A stretch of 12,129 nt of DNA from Nitrosomonadaceae bacterium. GTDB taxonomy: Bacteria; Pseudomonadota; Gammaproteobacteria; Burkholderiales; Usitatibacteraceae. Position numbers and translations under genes: made by a program. Below the pieces are notes generated by a model. The model did not search any database. It was not told the origin of the DNA and was given only the letters and a program-made list of their open reading frames with translations. Where the stretch lies: positions 1 to 12,129 of the forward strand of contig JAJTHU010000127.1 of assembly GCA_021300055.1 (NCBI GenBank). The letters run 5' to 3'. Of the stretch, positions 1-5,813 are shown piece after piece. The stretch's first letter is position 1. Every line of letters starts with the position of its first letter.

Positions 1-1278
1 CGAGATGAAGTCAGTCTTGTCGAGAGTGACAATGCGATCGCTCATGGCGTCGCGCACCGGCGCCTGGAAGCGGCTCTCGTCGCCGAACACAGCCATCAAG
101 ATGTCGGACTCGTCGATGATGCCAACCACCGCGTCCCCATCTAGAACCGGCATCTGCTGGACGTCGTAGAGTTTCATGCGCGCTAGCGCGGTCTTCAATG
201 TGTCATCCGGCTTCACGGTGATCGTCGCGCGATCGTCGTGGCGACGTGCGATGAGATCGGAGAGGTCGCCCTTCTGCGGCCGCGTAATGATGCCTTGATC
301 CATCATCCAGTAGTCGTTGTACATCTTCGAGAGGTACTTGCCACCGACGTCGCAGACGATGGTGACCACACGCTTCGGCGTGGTTTGCTCTCGGCAATAA
401 CGCAGCGCTGCAGCGAGCAAGGTGCCTGAACTCGAGCCGCCCATGATCCCTTCCTTCTGCAATAGCTCACGCGCTGCGAGCATGGCTTCAGCATCGCTCA
501 CGTAGATACCGCGCTTAGCCATATGCACATCGAGATTCTTAGGGACGTAGTCACCACCGATGCCTTCAACCAACCATGAACCCGACGCGCCATGCGTGCC
601 GGTGTTGACCAGATCAGCGAGGATCGAGCCTTTGGGATCAGCGAGGATCATTTCCACGTGCGGGGCATGCTTTGCAAAGAAGCGCCCCATGCCGGTGATG
701 GTGCCGCCGCTGCCGACGCCTGCCACCACCGCATCGAGGCGATGATCCATCTGTTCCCAAATCTCAGGTGCGGTCCAGTCCTCGTGCGTCTGCGGATTGG
801 CAGGATTAGAAAACTGATCGATGCAATGTGCACTCTTGCCCGCCGCCTGCATCTCGGCAGTGATGCGCTTGGCCATATCTTGGTAGTACTCGGGATGACC
901 TTTGGATACATCTGAGCGCGTCATGACGATTTCGACGCCCATCGCGCGCAAATGAAAAATCTTTTCCTGACTCATCTTGTCCGGGATCACGAGGAGCAAC
1001 TTGTATCCCTTGTGGATCGCGGCAAGCGCTAAGCCGAGGCCGGTGTTGCCCGCAGTCGCCTCGACGATGGTGCCACCCGGTTTGATCTTGCCGTCGCGTT
1101 CGGCCGCTTCGATCATGCGTAGACCAATGCGATCCTTGATTGAACCACCGGGGTTATTGCACTCGAGCTTCGCGAACAACTCGCAAGGCCCCGTGTCGAG
1201 GTGGGTGAGTTTGACGATCGGCGTGTTCCCGATGAGATCGAGGACATTGCCGTAAGTAGGCGAGTGCGGCATGGGCAT
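1..1278 (-). CDS. cbs: Cystathionine beta-synthase (PLP enzyme with C-terminal CBS domains), 3' end outside window
   Basis: A PLP-dependent beta-replacement enzyme that condenses serine with homocysteine to give cystathionine (reverse transsulfuration) in the cytoplasm. I translated 426 codons by hand; the frame stays open to the window edge. The fold-type II domain spans about residues 10-325: IGNTP at 16-20, NNPGGSIKDR with the PLP lysine K48, TAGNTG at 75-80 binding the substrate carboxylate, and GVGSGGT near 187-193 binding the PLP phosphate. DKMSQEK (100-106) and EGIGGDYVP resemble CBS rather than O-acetylserine sulfhydrylase. A CBS domain follows at about 350-400 and a second begins near 408. 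There is no N-terminal haem extension as in the human enzyme. ATG codons at 1278 and 1272 are both possible starts; neither has a clear Shine-Dalgarno sequence. A CBS-domain cysteine synthase is the alternative call. It lies 125 bases downstream of the permease gene, on the same strand. Confidence 0.9.
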   Translation of the reverse strand, partial: MPMPHSPTYGNVLDLIGNTPIVKLTHLDTGPCELFAKLECNNPGGSIKDRIGLRMIEAAERDGKIKPGGTIVEATAGNTGLGLALAAIHKGYKLLLVIPDKMSQEKIFHLRAMGVEIVMTRSDVSKGHPEYYQDMAKRITAEMQAAGKSAHCIDQFSNPANPQTHEDWTAPEIWEQMDHRLDAVVAGVGSGGTITGMGRFFAKHAPHVEMILADPKGSILADLVNTGTHGASGSWLVEGIGGDYVPKNLDVHMAKRGIYVSDAEAMLAARELLQKEGIMGGSSSGTLLAAALRYCREQTTPKRVVTIVCDVGGKYLSKMYNDYWMMDQGIITRPQKGDLSDLIARRHDDRATITVKPDDTLKTALARMKLYDVQQMPVLDGDAVVGIIDESDILMAVFGDESRFQAPVRDAMSDRIVTLDKTDFIS

Positions 1279-1374
1279 GATGGCAACCGGAAGTGGGTGC
1301 GTGGCGCTTATGGCGCTCGGCACGGAAAGTCTGAAAACGCGGCCTCGCTTGTGGCGGGACAACGCAGCTCACGC

Positions 1375-1380
1375 ATTCTA
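1375..1380 (-). promoter_or_regulatory. Possible -10 element upstream of cbs
   Basis: On the minus strand this reads TAGAAT, one mismatch from TATAAT. It lies about 97 bases before the cbs start, in the 125-base gap after the permease gene. No convincing -35 hexamer is present at 16-18 bases upstream, so this is a weak call. It would allow cbs to be transcribed independently of the permease. Confidence 0.25.
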
Positions 1381-1403
1381 CTGACTCTTAGTACGCGGGC
1401 GCT

Positions 1404-2291
1404 TTAGCGCGTCTGGAGTACGCCGTCACTTCGTTTCCATAGCCCGAGCACCAGCGACATGCCGACGCACACGACCACGCCGCCGAGCAGCGCTCCGAGG
1501 GTAAGGCGCTCGTCGAGAAAAACCACCCCCCACATGACGCCAAACACCGGGATGAGGAAGGTTACTGAAATTGCCTTCGTGGGGCCGATGTCTGCGATCA
1601 GGCGGTAATACAGCAAGTACGCAATGGCACTGCACATCAAGGCCAACGTGAGCACAGCCATCCCGACGCTGAGGCTTGGAATCACCCACGGCGTCAGCGG
1701 CAGTGCGAGTGGCGTCGTCACCACGGTTGCCAGCATTAACGTACACGCGGCAAGCCCCATGTTCGGTGCGCCCTTGAGGTATTTCTTGATCCACACGCTG
1801 ATGAATCCGTAAGACACGGTGGCTGCAACACAAGCTGTAGCCGCGAGCAAGACCTGCGGTGTGACCTGCAACGGCCCCAAGTTAACGATCATGCCGACGC
1901 CCGCAAATCCAACGACGAGTCCCACCACGCGGCTCGCGCCGAGACGTTCGCCGAGCATGAGTGTGGCGAACACCGCGCCGAAGAGTGGCGACGCGGCGTT
2001 GAGCAGCGCGCCATAACTCGCGGGCAGGGTTTGCATCGCAAAGCCGATCAACCAGAATGGTAGTGCGGAACTCATCAAGCCGATGAATAGATACGCCCGC
2101 CAGTGCTGACGAAAGCCCAGATCTGTCGATGTTGCCTTCGCATAGAGCAGCAGCGCCAGACCGGCGATGCCAATGCGCAGCCACATGGTTCCGGCGCCGC
2201 CATAGACGGGAGTGATGATGCGCATCAGCGCGTAGGAGCTGCCCCAGATGGCAGCAAGAGCGAGCATTCGCAGGAGGTCGGCGGGGCGCAT
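1404..2291 (-). CDS. EamA/DMT-family inner-membrane transporter
   Basis: A 295-residue hydrophobic protein of the drug/metabolite transporter superfamily, with the usual length for ten membrane helices built from two tandem EamA repeats. The first helix carries AAIWGSSYALMRI (13-25), typical of EamA proteins. Each repeat ends in the family's characteristic charged turn before its last helix: GERLG at 114-118 and DERLT at 260-264. The C-terminal tail is short and basic. Members export metabolites, amino acids or drugs; the substrate cannot be told from sequence. The start at 2291 is upstream of the first helix; the ribosome site is weak, and M9 is a possible alternative. It is divergent from the dehydrogenase gene across 105 bases and precedes cbs on the same strand, which is suggestive of, but does not prove, a link to sulfur amino acid metabolism. 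Confidence 0.9.
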   Translation of the reverse strand: MRPADLLRMLALAAIWGSSYALMRIITPVYGGAGTMWLRIGIAGLALLLYAKATSTDLGFRQHWRAYLFIGLMSSALPFWLIGFAMQTLPASYGALLNAASPLFGAVFATLMLGERLGASRVVGLVVGFAGVGMIVNLGPLQVTPQVLLAATACVAATVSYGFISVWIKKYLKGAPNMGLAACTLMLATVVTTPLALPLTPWVIPSLSVGMAVLTLALMCSAIAYLLYYRLIADIGPTKAISVTFLIPVFGVMWGVVFLDERLTLGALLGGVVVCVGMSLVLGLWKRSDGVLQTR

Positions 2292-2357
2292 ATGCGTATT
2301 CTCGCTGCTCAGCGGCCGGCGTGGCGTCGCGATTCAGGCATTGAATTCAGCCGCGTT

Positions 2358-2363
2358 CATAAT
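2358..2363 (+). promoter_or_regulatory. Possible -10 element for the SDR gene
   Basis: CATAAT lies 34 bases before the SDR start codon in the 105-base divergent spacer between the permease and SDR genes. A good -35 at proper spacing is not obvious (TTGAAT at 2341 would leave only 11 bases). Near it is the short palindrome TGAATTCA (2342-2349). Weak call, resting mainly on position and base composition. Confidence 0.3.
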
Positions 2364-2396
2364 GTGTTTTGTTATTTTTGGAAATGCGGAGCACAC

Positions 2397-3164
2397 ATGA
2401 ATAAATTGTTCGATCTCTCCGGGCGCGTTGCATTAATCACCGGCGGCTCGCGTGGGTTGGGCTTGCAGATGGCCAAGGGTTTCGGCGCGCAAGGTGCCAA
2501 GCTGGCGTTGACAGCGCGCAAAGCAAATGAACTCGCCGACGCAGAGGCCGAACTTAAGTCGCTTGGCCATGAGGTGTTTGTGTTTCCGAGCGACTTATCC
2601 AAAGAAGACACCATCGCACCGATGGTCGACGCGGTAGTCGCGCGTTTCGGGGCGATTGATGTGTTGGTCAACAACGCCGGTGCGTCATGGGGCGCGCCCG
2701 CCGAGAGCTATCCATCTGAAGCCTGGCATAAAGTCATCGACACCAATCTGACCGGTTCGTGGTTAGTGAGCCAGCAAGTCGGTGCAAAGTCGATGGTGCC
2801 GAATAAGCGCGGCAGCATTATCAACATCGCATCCGTCGCAGGGCTTCGCGGGCAGCTTGGGCCGATGCAAACGATTGCCTACAACACCAGCAAGGGTGGG
2901 CTCGTCAACATGACCCGCGCGCTAGCGGCCGAGTGGGCGCGCTACAACATCCGCGTGAACGCGCTCGCGCCTGGCTTCTTCCCATCGAAGATGAGTGCAG
3001 GGTTGTTGAGCGTGATCGATAAGCAGATCCTTGCGATGACCCCGCTGGGGCGACTCGGCGGCGACGAAGATTTGATGGGCCCCGCCATTTTTCTCGCTAG
3101 CGATGCGGCGAGTTATGTGACCGGTCAAATTCTTTCTGTCGATGGAGGCATGACGGCTGTTTAG
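2397..3164 (+). CDS. Short-chain dehydrogenase/reductase (classical SDR)
   Basis: A 255-residue NAD(P)-dependent oxidoreductase of the classical SDR family. The Rossmann cofactor motif TGGSRGLG is at 15-22 and NNAG at 92-95. The catalytic tetrad is N117, S146, Y162 and K166 (YNTSK). The C-terminal TGQILSVDGG motif is family-typical. R19 and R41 suggest NADP(H) preference (inference). The serine-tyrosine distance is 16 residues rather than the usual 13, an insertion also known to me from related SDRs. Resemblance is to 3-oxoacyl-ACP reductase and gluconate 5-dehydrogenase-like members, but the substrate is unknown. The frame is open upstream to 2103, but the ATG at 2397 is chosen because GGAG lies 5 bases before it (2388-2391) and the protein then begins at the expected distance from the Rossmann motif. 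It converges on the sigma factor gene. Confidence 0.93.
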   Translation: MNKLFDLSGRVALITGGSRGLGLQMAKGFGAQGAKLALTARKANELADAEAELKSLGHEVFVFPSDLSKEDTIAPMVDAVVARFGAIDVLVNNAGASWGAPAESYPSEAWHKVIDTNLTGSWLVSQQVGAKSMVPNKRGSIINIASVAGLRGQLGPMQTIAYNTSKGGLVNMTRALAAEWARYNIRVNALAPGFFPSKMSAGLLSVIDKQILAMTPLGRLGGDEDLMGPAIFLASDAASYVTGQILSVDGGMTAV

Positions 3165-3167
3165 TGC

Positions 3168-3194
3168 TGGCGGCTTCCTAGCTGCCTGCCGCCA
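3168..3194. terminator. Inverted repeat between convergent genes, possible bidirectional terminator
   Basis: TGGCGGC (3168-3174) and GCCGCCA (3188-3194) form a perfect 7-bp stem with a 13-base loop. It fills the 30-base gap between the SDR stop (3164) and the sigma factor stop (3195), where a shared terminator is expected. There is no clear T run on either side, so it is not a textbook intrinsic terminator. Confidence 0.4.
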
Positions 3195-4448
3195 TCAGTT
3201 GCCCACCTCTTTTAGGCGCTTGAGCAAAAAGCGTCGTTCAGTCTGGTTGTTACACAGTGCCAGCGCGTCTTCGTAAGCGCGCTGTGCGGCGAGGAAGTCT
3301 TTCTTGCGCCTCAGCAAATCGGCGCGGGCTGCGTGCAGCAAGTGATAACGCGGAAGTTCGCCTGATGCGGCTAATGCCTCGATGCGCTCAAGCCCCTCAT
3401 CAATATCGAAGGCCATCGCGTGTGCCACGGCAGCGTTGAGCGCGACGACAGGCCCCGGCCGGTGGCGCTGCAGCGCGCCGTACAGTGCGCATATTTGTGG
3501 CCAATCGGTGAGCTCAGCGCGTGGGGCTTGGCAGTGCAACGCGGCGATGGCCGCTTCAATTTGGCGACTGCCAGGTCGGCGCATCAGTACGGCCTGGTCC
3601 AGCAATTGCAAAGCTTCATCAATCGCGGGTCGGTCCCACAGCGTTCGATCTTGCTGCTCTAGCGTGATGAGGTCGCGGTCTTGACTACAGCGCGCATGAC
3701 GACGCGCGTGATGAAGTTGCATCAAGGCGAGTAGCGCCAGCACCTCGGGTTCTTCAGGCAAAAGCTCCCGGAGCAGTCGACCGAGTCGTAGTGCTTCTTC
3801 GCACAACGATACACGGATCAGCTCTGCTGACTGCGCACCGGTGTAGCCCTCGTTGAAGACGAGGTAGATCACATTCATGACGATGTCGAGGCGACCTGCG
3901 AGCTCGCTCTTCTCTGGCACGACAAAAGGAACACCGGCGGCGGTAATCTTGCGTTTGGCGCGCACCAGCCGCTGGGCGACCGTCTCCTCTGACTCGAGGT
4001 ACGCGCGGGCGATCTCTGCGGCTGTCAATCTGCAGACGGCGTTGAGCGCCAGTCCGAGTTGCGCTTGTTCCGGAATGGCAGGATGGCAGCAGGTGAAGAT
4101 GAGGCGCAGTACATCATCCTCGGGACTCTGCGCCCGCTCGAATTGATGTTCAGGCTGCGTGCCGATGTCCGCAGGCGCGGATCCGAGCACCTCGTCGACT
4201 GCCTCAGCGTTGCTGAGTTGCAGGCGCTGCTTTCGTACTTCGTCGATGAGCCAGCGTTTGCCCACTGTGGTGAGCCAAGCGGCGGGTCGATCTGGAATGC
4301 CCCGTTGCCACTCAACTAGCGCGCGAGTGAGTGCTTCCTGTAGCGCGTCCTCCGCCAACTCAAAGTTGCCGGCAAAGCGGATGAGCGCGGCGAGGACGCG
4401 TGCGCCATCGCGCCGGTGAATGGCGTCGATGGCGTGGCTGAGGATCAT
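3195..4448 (-). CDS. ECF-type RNA polymerase sigma factor with long C-terminal extension (ECF42-like, DUF6596)
   Basis: A 417-residue sigma-70 family factor, about twice the length of ordinary ECF sigmas. Region 2 spans about 10-75 (LAEDALQEA at 31-39, then WLTTVGKRWLIDEVRKQ). Region 4 spans about 110-168, with a helix-turn-helix around AAEIARAYLESEETVAQRL. Then comes the DUF6596-type segment with YLVFNEGY (195-202), and an Ala/Leu-rich helical C-terminus consistent with TPR-like repeats (about 290-417). This architecture plus the adjacent DGPF gene is diagnostic of the ECF42 group, in which the C-terminal extension rather than an anti-sigma factor is reported to control activity. No anti-sigma gene is seen here. 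The gene follows the DGPF gene by 33 bases, so it is probably cotranscribed. No Shine-Dalgarno sequence is evident before ATG 4448; a hairpin occupies that place. Confidence 0.93.
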   Translation of the reverse strand: MILSHAIDAIHRRDGARVLAALIRFAGNFELAEDALQEALTRALVEWQRGIPDRPAAWLTTVGKRWLIDEVRKQRLQLSNAEAVDEVLGSAPADIGTQPEHQFERAQSPEDDVLRLIFTCCHPAIPEQAQLGLALNAVCRLTAAEIARAYLESEETVAQRLVRAKRKITAAGVPFVVPEKSELAGRLDIVMNVIYLVFNEGYTGAQSAELIRVSLCEEALRLGRLLRELLPEEPEVLALLALMQLHHARRHARCSQDRDLITLEQQDRTLWDRPAIDEALQLLDQAVLMRRPGSRQIEAAIAALHCQAPRAELTDWPQICALYGALQRHRPGPVVALNAAVAHAMAFDIDEGLERIEALAASGELPRYHLLHAARADLLRRKKDFLAAQRAYEDALALCNNQTERRFLLKRLKEVGN

Positions 4449-4450
4449 TT

Positions 4451-4466
4451 AGTGCGCGCCCGCACT
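4451..4466 (-). promoter_or_regulatory. Hairpin adjoining the sigma factor start codon
   Basis: On the minus strand AGTGCG and CGCACT form a 6-bp stem with a 4-base loop (GGCG), ending two bases before the ATG at 4448. It occupies the place where a ribosome-binding site should be, and I see no other Shine-Dalgarno sequence. A role in translational control or coupling to the upstream DGPF gene is an inference. Confidence 0.4.
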
Positions 4467-4481
4467 TGCCGAGGGGGCGGG

Positions 4482-4835
4482 TTAGGCCGGGTCAGCAGCT
4501 ACCGGCCGCACTTCGACTGAGCCGTGTGTCGCGCCGGGGCACTTCGCGGCCCACGCGAGGGCGTCATCAAGGGAGTCGCACTCAATCAAGTAGTAGCCCC
4601 CGAGTTGTTCTTTGGTCTCAGCAAATGGCCCGTCCGCAAAGCTGGGCTTGCCGTCTCTCACCCGAACCGTTGTCGCGGTTGTCGCAGGCTTGAGCTCGGA
4701 ACCCGCGCGCATGCAGCCGGACTTGATCAGTTCTTCCGTGTTGTCCATATAGGCTTGGTACCCCTTTTTAAGTTCGGCCTCGGGTAGGTTGAACCAAGCG
4801 CTTTCGTCGCCGTAAATCAGCAGCATGTATCGCAT
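4482..4835 (-). CDS. DGPF/YciI-like protein, partner of the ECF42 sigma factor
   Basis: A 117-residue soluble protein of the YCII-related (DGPF) family, with a ferredoxin-like dimeric alpha/beta-barrel fold. It opens with MRYMLLIYGDE, has the defining DGPF motif at 68-71 within FADGPFAETKEQLGGYYLIE-type sequence, and ends in an alanine-rich helix and a short strand. No signal peptide or membrane segment is seen. These proteins are the usual genomic neighbours and direct targets of ECF42 sigma factors; their biochemical activity is not established, though some related YciI proteins are small enzymes. The start at 4835 is supported by AGGAG (complement of 4842-4846) at 6 bases' distance. The gene is first in a two-gene operon with the sigma factor. 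Confidence 0.92.
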   Translation of the reverse strand: MRYMLLIYGDESAWFNLPEAELKKGYQAYMDNTEELIKSGCMRAGSELKPATTATTVRVRDGKPSFADGPFAETKEQLGGYYLIECDSLDDALAWAAKCPGATHGSVEVRPVAADPA

Positions 4836-4859
4836 GATCGTCTCCTAATTGAAGTTTGC

Positions 4860-4910
4860 GGCATCGGTACCCGATGCCCTCAGTTTGAACCGTCGCGCCG
4901 CAAGGCGACG
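4860..4910 (-). promoter_or_regulatory. Two hairpins in the 5' leader of the DGPF-sigma operon
   Basis: GGCATCGG (4860-4867) and CCGATGCC (4871-4878) form an 8-bp stem with a 3-base loop. CGTCGC (4891-4896) and GCGACG (4905-4910) form a 6-bp stem with an 8-base loop. Both lie between the proposed promoter (4921-4947) and the DGPF ribosome-binding site (4842-4846). They could be RNA elements or protein-binding palindromes. Confidence 0.45.
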
Positions 4911-4920
4911 ACCTAGAGAC

Positions 4921-4947
4921 GACGGTTGGTGACGCGCCAAATCGACA
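4921..4947 (-). promoter_or_regulatory. Candidate ECF42-type promoter for the DGPF-sigma operon
   Basis: On the minus strand TGTCGA (complement of 4942-4947) is followed after 17 bases by CGTC (complement of 4921-4924). As I recall the published ECF42 work in Streptomyces, the target motif is TGTCGA at -35 with a CGA/TC-type -10, so both elements and their spacing fit. It points at the DGPF gene and would give a leader of about 75-80 nt. If real, the sigma factor drives its own operon. Confidence 0.55.
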
Positions 4948-4962
4948 ATTCTGCCAAAATTT

Positions 4963-4980
4963 ATTTTATTCCAATAAAAT
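4963..4980. repeat. AT-rich perfect palindrome
   Basis: ATTTTATT, two central bases CC, then AATAAAAT. With one mismatch the arms extend to 11 bases (4960-4983). The 2-base centre makes it a better candidate for a protein operator or an AT-rich upstream promoter element than for an RNA hairpin. It lies just upstream of the candidate ECF -35 on the minus strand. Confidence 0.6.
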
Positions 4981-5120
4981 CAAAGCGTTACGTATTTTGT
5001 CAAGCGCGAGACCGGCGCCAGCCGCGACTGCAACCGGTCAACAGGTGCCGACTCCCGCCCTGCTTCAGCGTTGGCCCCCTAATCGTTTTCTCCTGGGGAA
5101 AGCGAAAGCGCTTGATTTTG

Positions 5121-5149
5121 TTGACGAAGTTGCTCAAGGCTGGTTAAAA
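5121..5149 (+). promoter_or_regulatory. Sigma-70-type promoter of the spc operon
   Basis: TTGACG (5121-5126), a 17-base spacer, then TTAAAA (5144-5149). TGG directly precedes the -10, giving an extended -10. TAAAAT one base further, at 18-base spacing, is an alternative reading. It faces rplN and is the best promoter match in the junction; predicted start near 5156. A housekeeping promoter is needed here because the S10 operon is not upstream. Confidence 0.7.
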
Positions 5150-5152
5150 TGT

Positions 5153-5416
5153 CGGACTTTGCTGCTCCGGCCGTGGCTTTGTCGGCCGAGAGTCCGCTAA
5201 TTCAGGATGTGATTTGGTGACGTTTGCTAGGTCGGTCCTGTCGTCTGTGCGTCAGCACAAGCCCCGTGAGGTCTTTGAACGTTTAGTGACGTTCGAGCAC
5301 CGAGCGGTTTAAGCGAACAGACACCAGAAGTTTTCTAACCTGTCGATGCACAAACCGGGTCTCCGGCACGTCCATCGGCTCATGACGGATCCAAAACTAG
5401 CTGCCTTTTTTGGCAG
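5153..5416 (+). promoter_or_regulatory. Long structured leader of the spc operon
   Basis: Several inverted repeats follow the promoter. CGGACT (5153-5158) pairs with AGTCCG (5191-5196), enclosing CGGCCG (5168-5173) with CGGCCG (5183-5188). GTGC/GCAC lie at 5247-5258. GAACG (5277-5281) pairs with CGTTC (5290-5294). GTTCG (5291-5295) could instead pair with CGAAC (5314-5318). CGATG (5344-5348) pairs with CATCG (5373-5377), enclosing CCGG (5356-5359) with CCGG (5364-5367). CTGCC (5401-5405) pairs with GGCAG (5412-5416) across a six-T loop. The last hairpin ends 7 bases before the rplN Shine-Dalgarno GGAG (5424-5427). A regulatory role, such as ribosomal-protein feedback, is inference; I recognise no known leader family. 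Confidence 0.45.
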
Positions 5417-5434
5417 ATAAGTTGGAGATAAAAA

Positions 5435-5803
5435 ATGATTCAGATGCAGTCGATTCTCGACGTCGCCGATAACACCGGCGCGCGGTCGGTGATGTGTATC
5501 AAGGTCCTCGGCGGCTCTAAGCGTCGCTATGCGGGCGTTGGTGACGTCATCAAGGTCAGTATCAAGTCAGCGCAGCCTCGTGGCCGCGTGAAAAAGGGTG
5601 AGGTTTACAACGCTGTTGTCGTGCGCACCGCTAAAGGTGTCCGTCGCAGCGATGGATCGCTCATCAAGTTCGATGGCAACGCAGCAGTTTTGCTGAACGC
5701 CAAGTTGGAGCCGATCGGCACCCGTATCTTTGGACCAGTGACGCGCGAGCTGCGCACTGAAAAGTTCATGAAGATCGTGTCCTTGGCGCCAGAAGTGCTG
5801 TAA
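5435..5803 (+). CDS. rplN: 50S ribosomal protein L14
   Basis: A 122-residue small beta-barrel protein that binds 23S rRNA, contacts L19 and helps form an intersubunit bridge to 16S rRNA; also the docking site of the silencing factor RsfS (family knowledge). Length is close to E. coli L14 (123). The N-terminal signature ADNTGAR is at 11-17, RRYAGVGD at 30-37, and IGTRIFGPVTRELR near the C-terminus. The start is set by GGAG at 5424-5427, 7 bases before ATG. First gene of the spc operon; what precedes it is a promoter and leader, not rpsQ. Confidence 0.99.
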   Translation: MIQMQSILDVADNTGARSVMCIKVLGGSKRRYAGVGDVIKVSIKSAQPRGRVKKGEVYNAVVVRTAKGVRRSDGSLIKFDGNAAVLLNAKLEPIGTRIFGPVTRELRTEKFMKIVSLAPEVL

Positions 5804-5813
5804 GGAGCGGGCG

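Larger units (their letters stand above)
4836..5434. other. 599-base gene-free junction between the sigma/DGPF operon and spc
   Basis: No convincing coding region on either strand and no tRNA- or rRNA-like sequence. In order it holds: the DGPF ribosome-binding site and two hairpins; the candidate ECF promoter; an AT-rich palindrome (4963-4980); an inverted repeat GACCGG (5010-5015) with CCGGTC (5034-5039); about 80 bases without recognisable structure; the sigma-70-type promoter at 5121-5149; and a structured leader to rplN. No remnant of rpsQ or other S10 operon genes is visible. Confidence 0.8.

Noticed and set aside
1399..1410. GCGC-TTTA-GCGC at the permease stop codon as a terminator.
   Set aside because: Stem of four or five bases with no T tract; it includes the stop codon and is most likely chance.
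2103..2396. In-frame N-terminal extension of the SDR gene back to 2103.
   Set aside because: It would overlap the permease gene in antisense, has no SDR-like sequence, and the ATG at 2397 has a proper ribosome site.
5149..5220. A 23-codon reading frame in the spc leader, starting MSDFAAPAV and ending at TGA 5220, considered as a leader peptide.
   Set aside because: Its ATG overlaps the -10 element, so the proposed promoter would not transcribe it, and it has no Shine-Dalgarno.
5401..5416. CTGCC-T6-GGCAG read as an intrinsic terminator.
   Set aside because: The T run is in the loop, not after the stem, and the element lies directly before the rplN ribosome site.
4836..5434. A tRNA or small RNA gene in the junction.
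   Set aside because: I looked for cloverleaf features (acceptor pairing, GGTTCGA-type T loop, CCA end) and found none; the hairpins fit better as leader structure.
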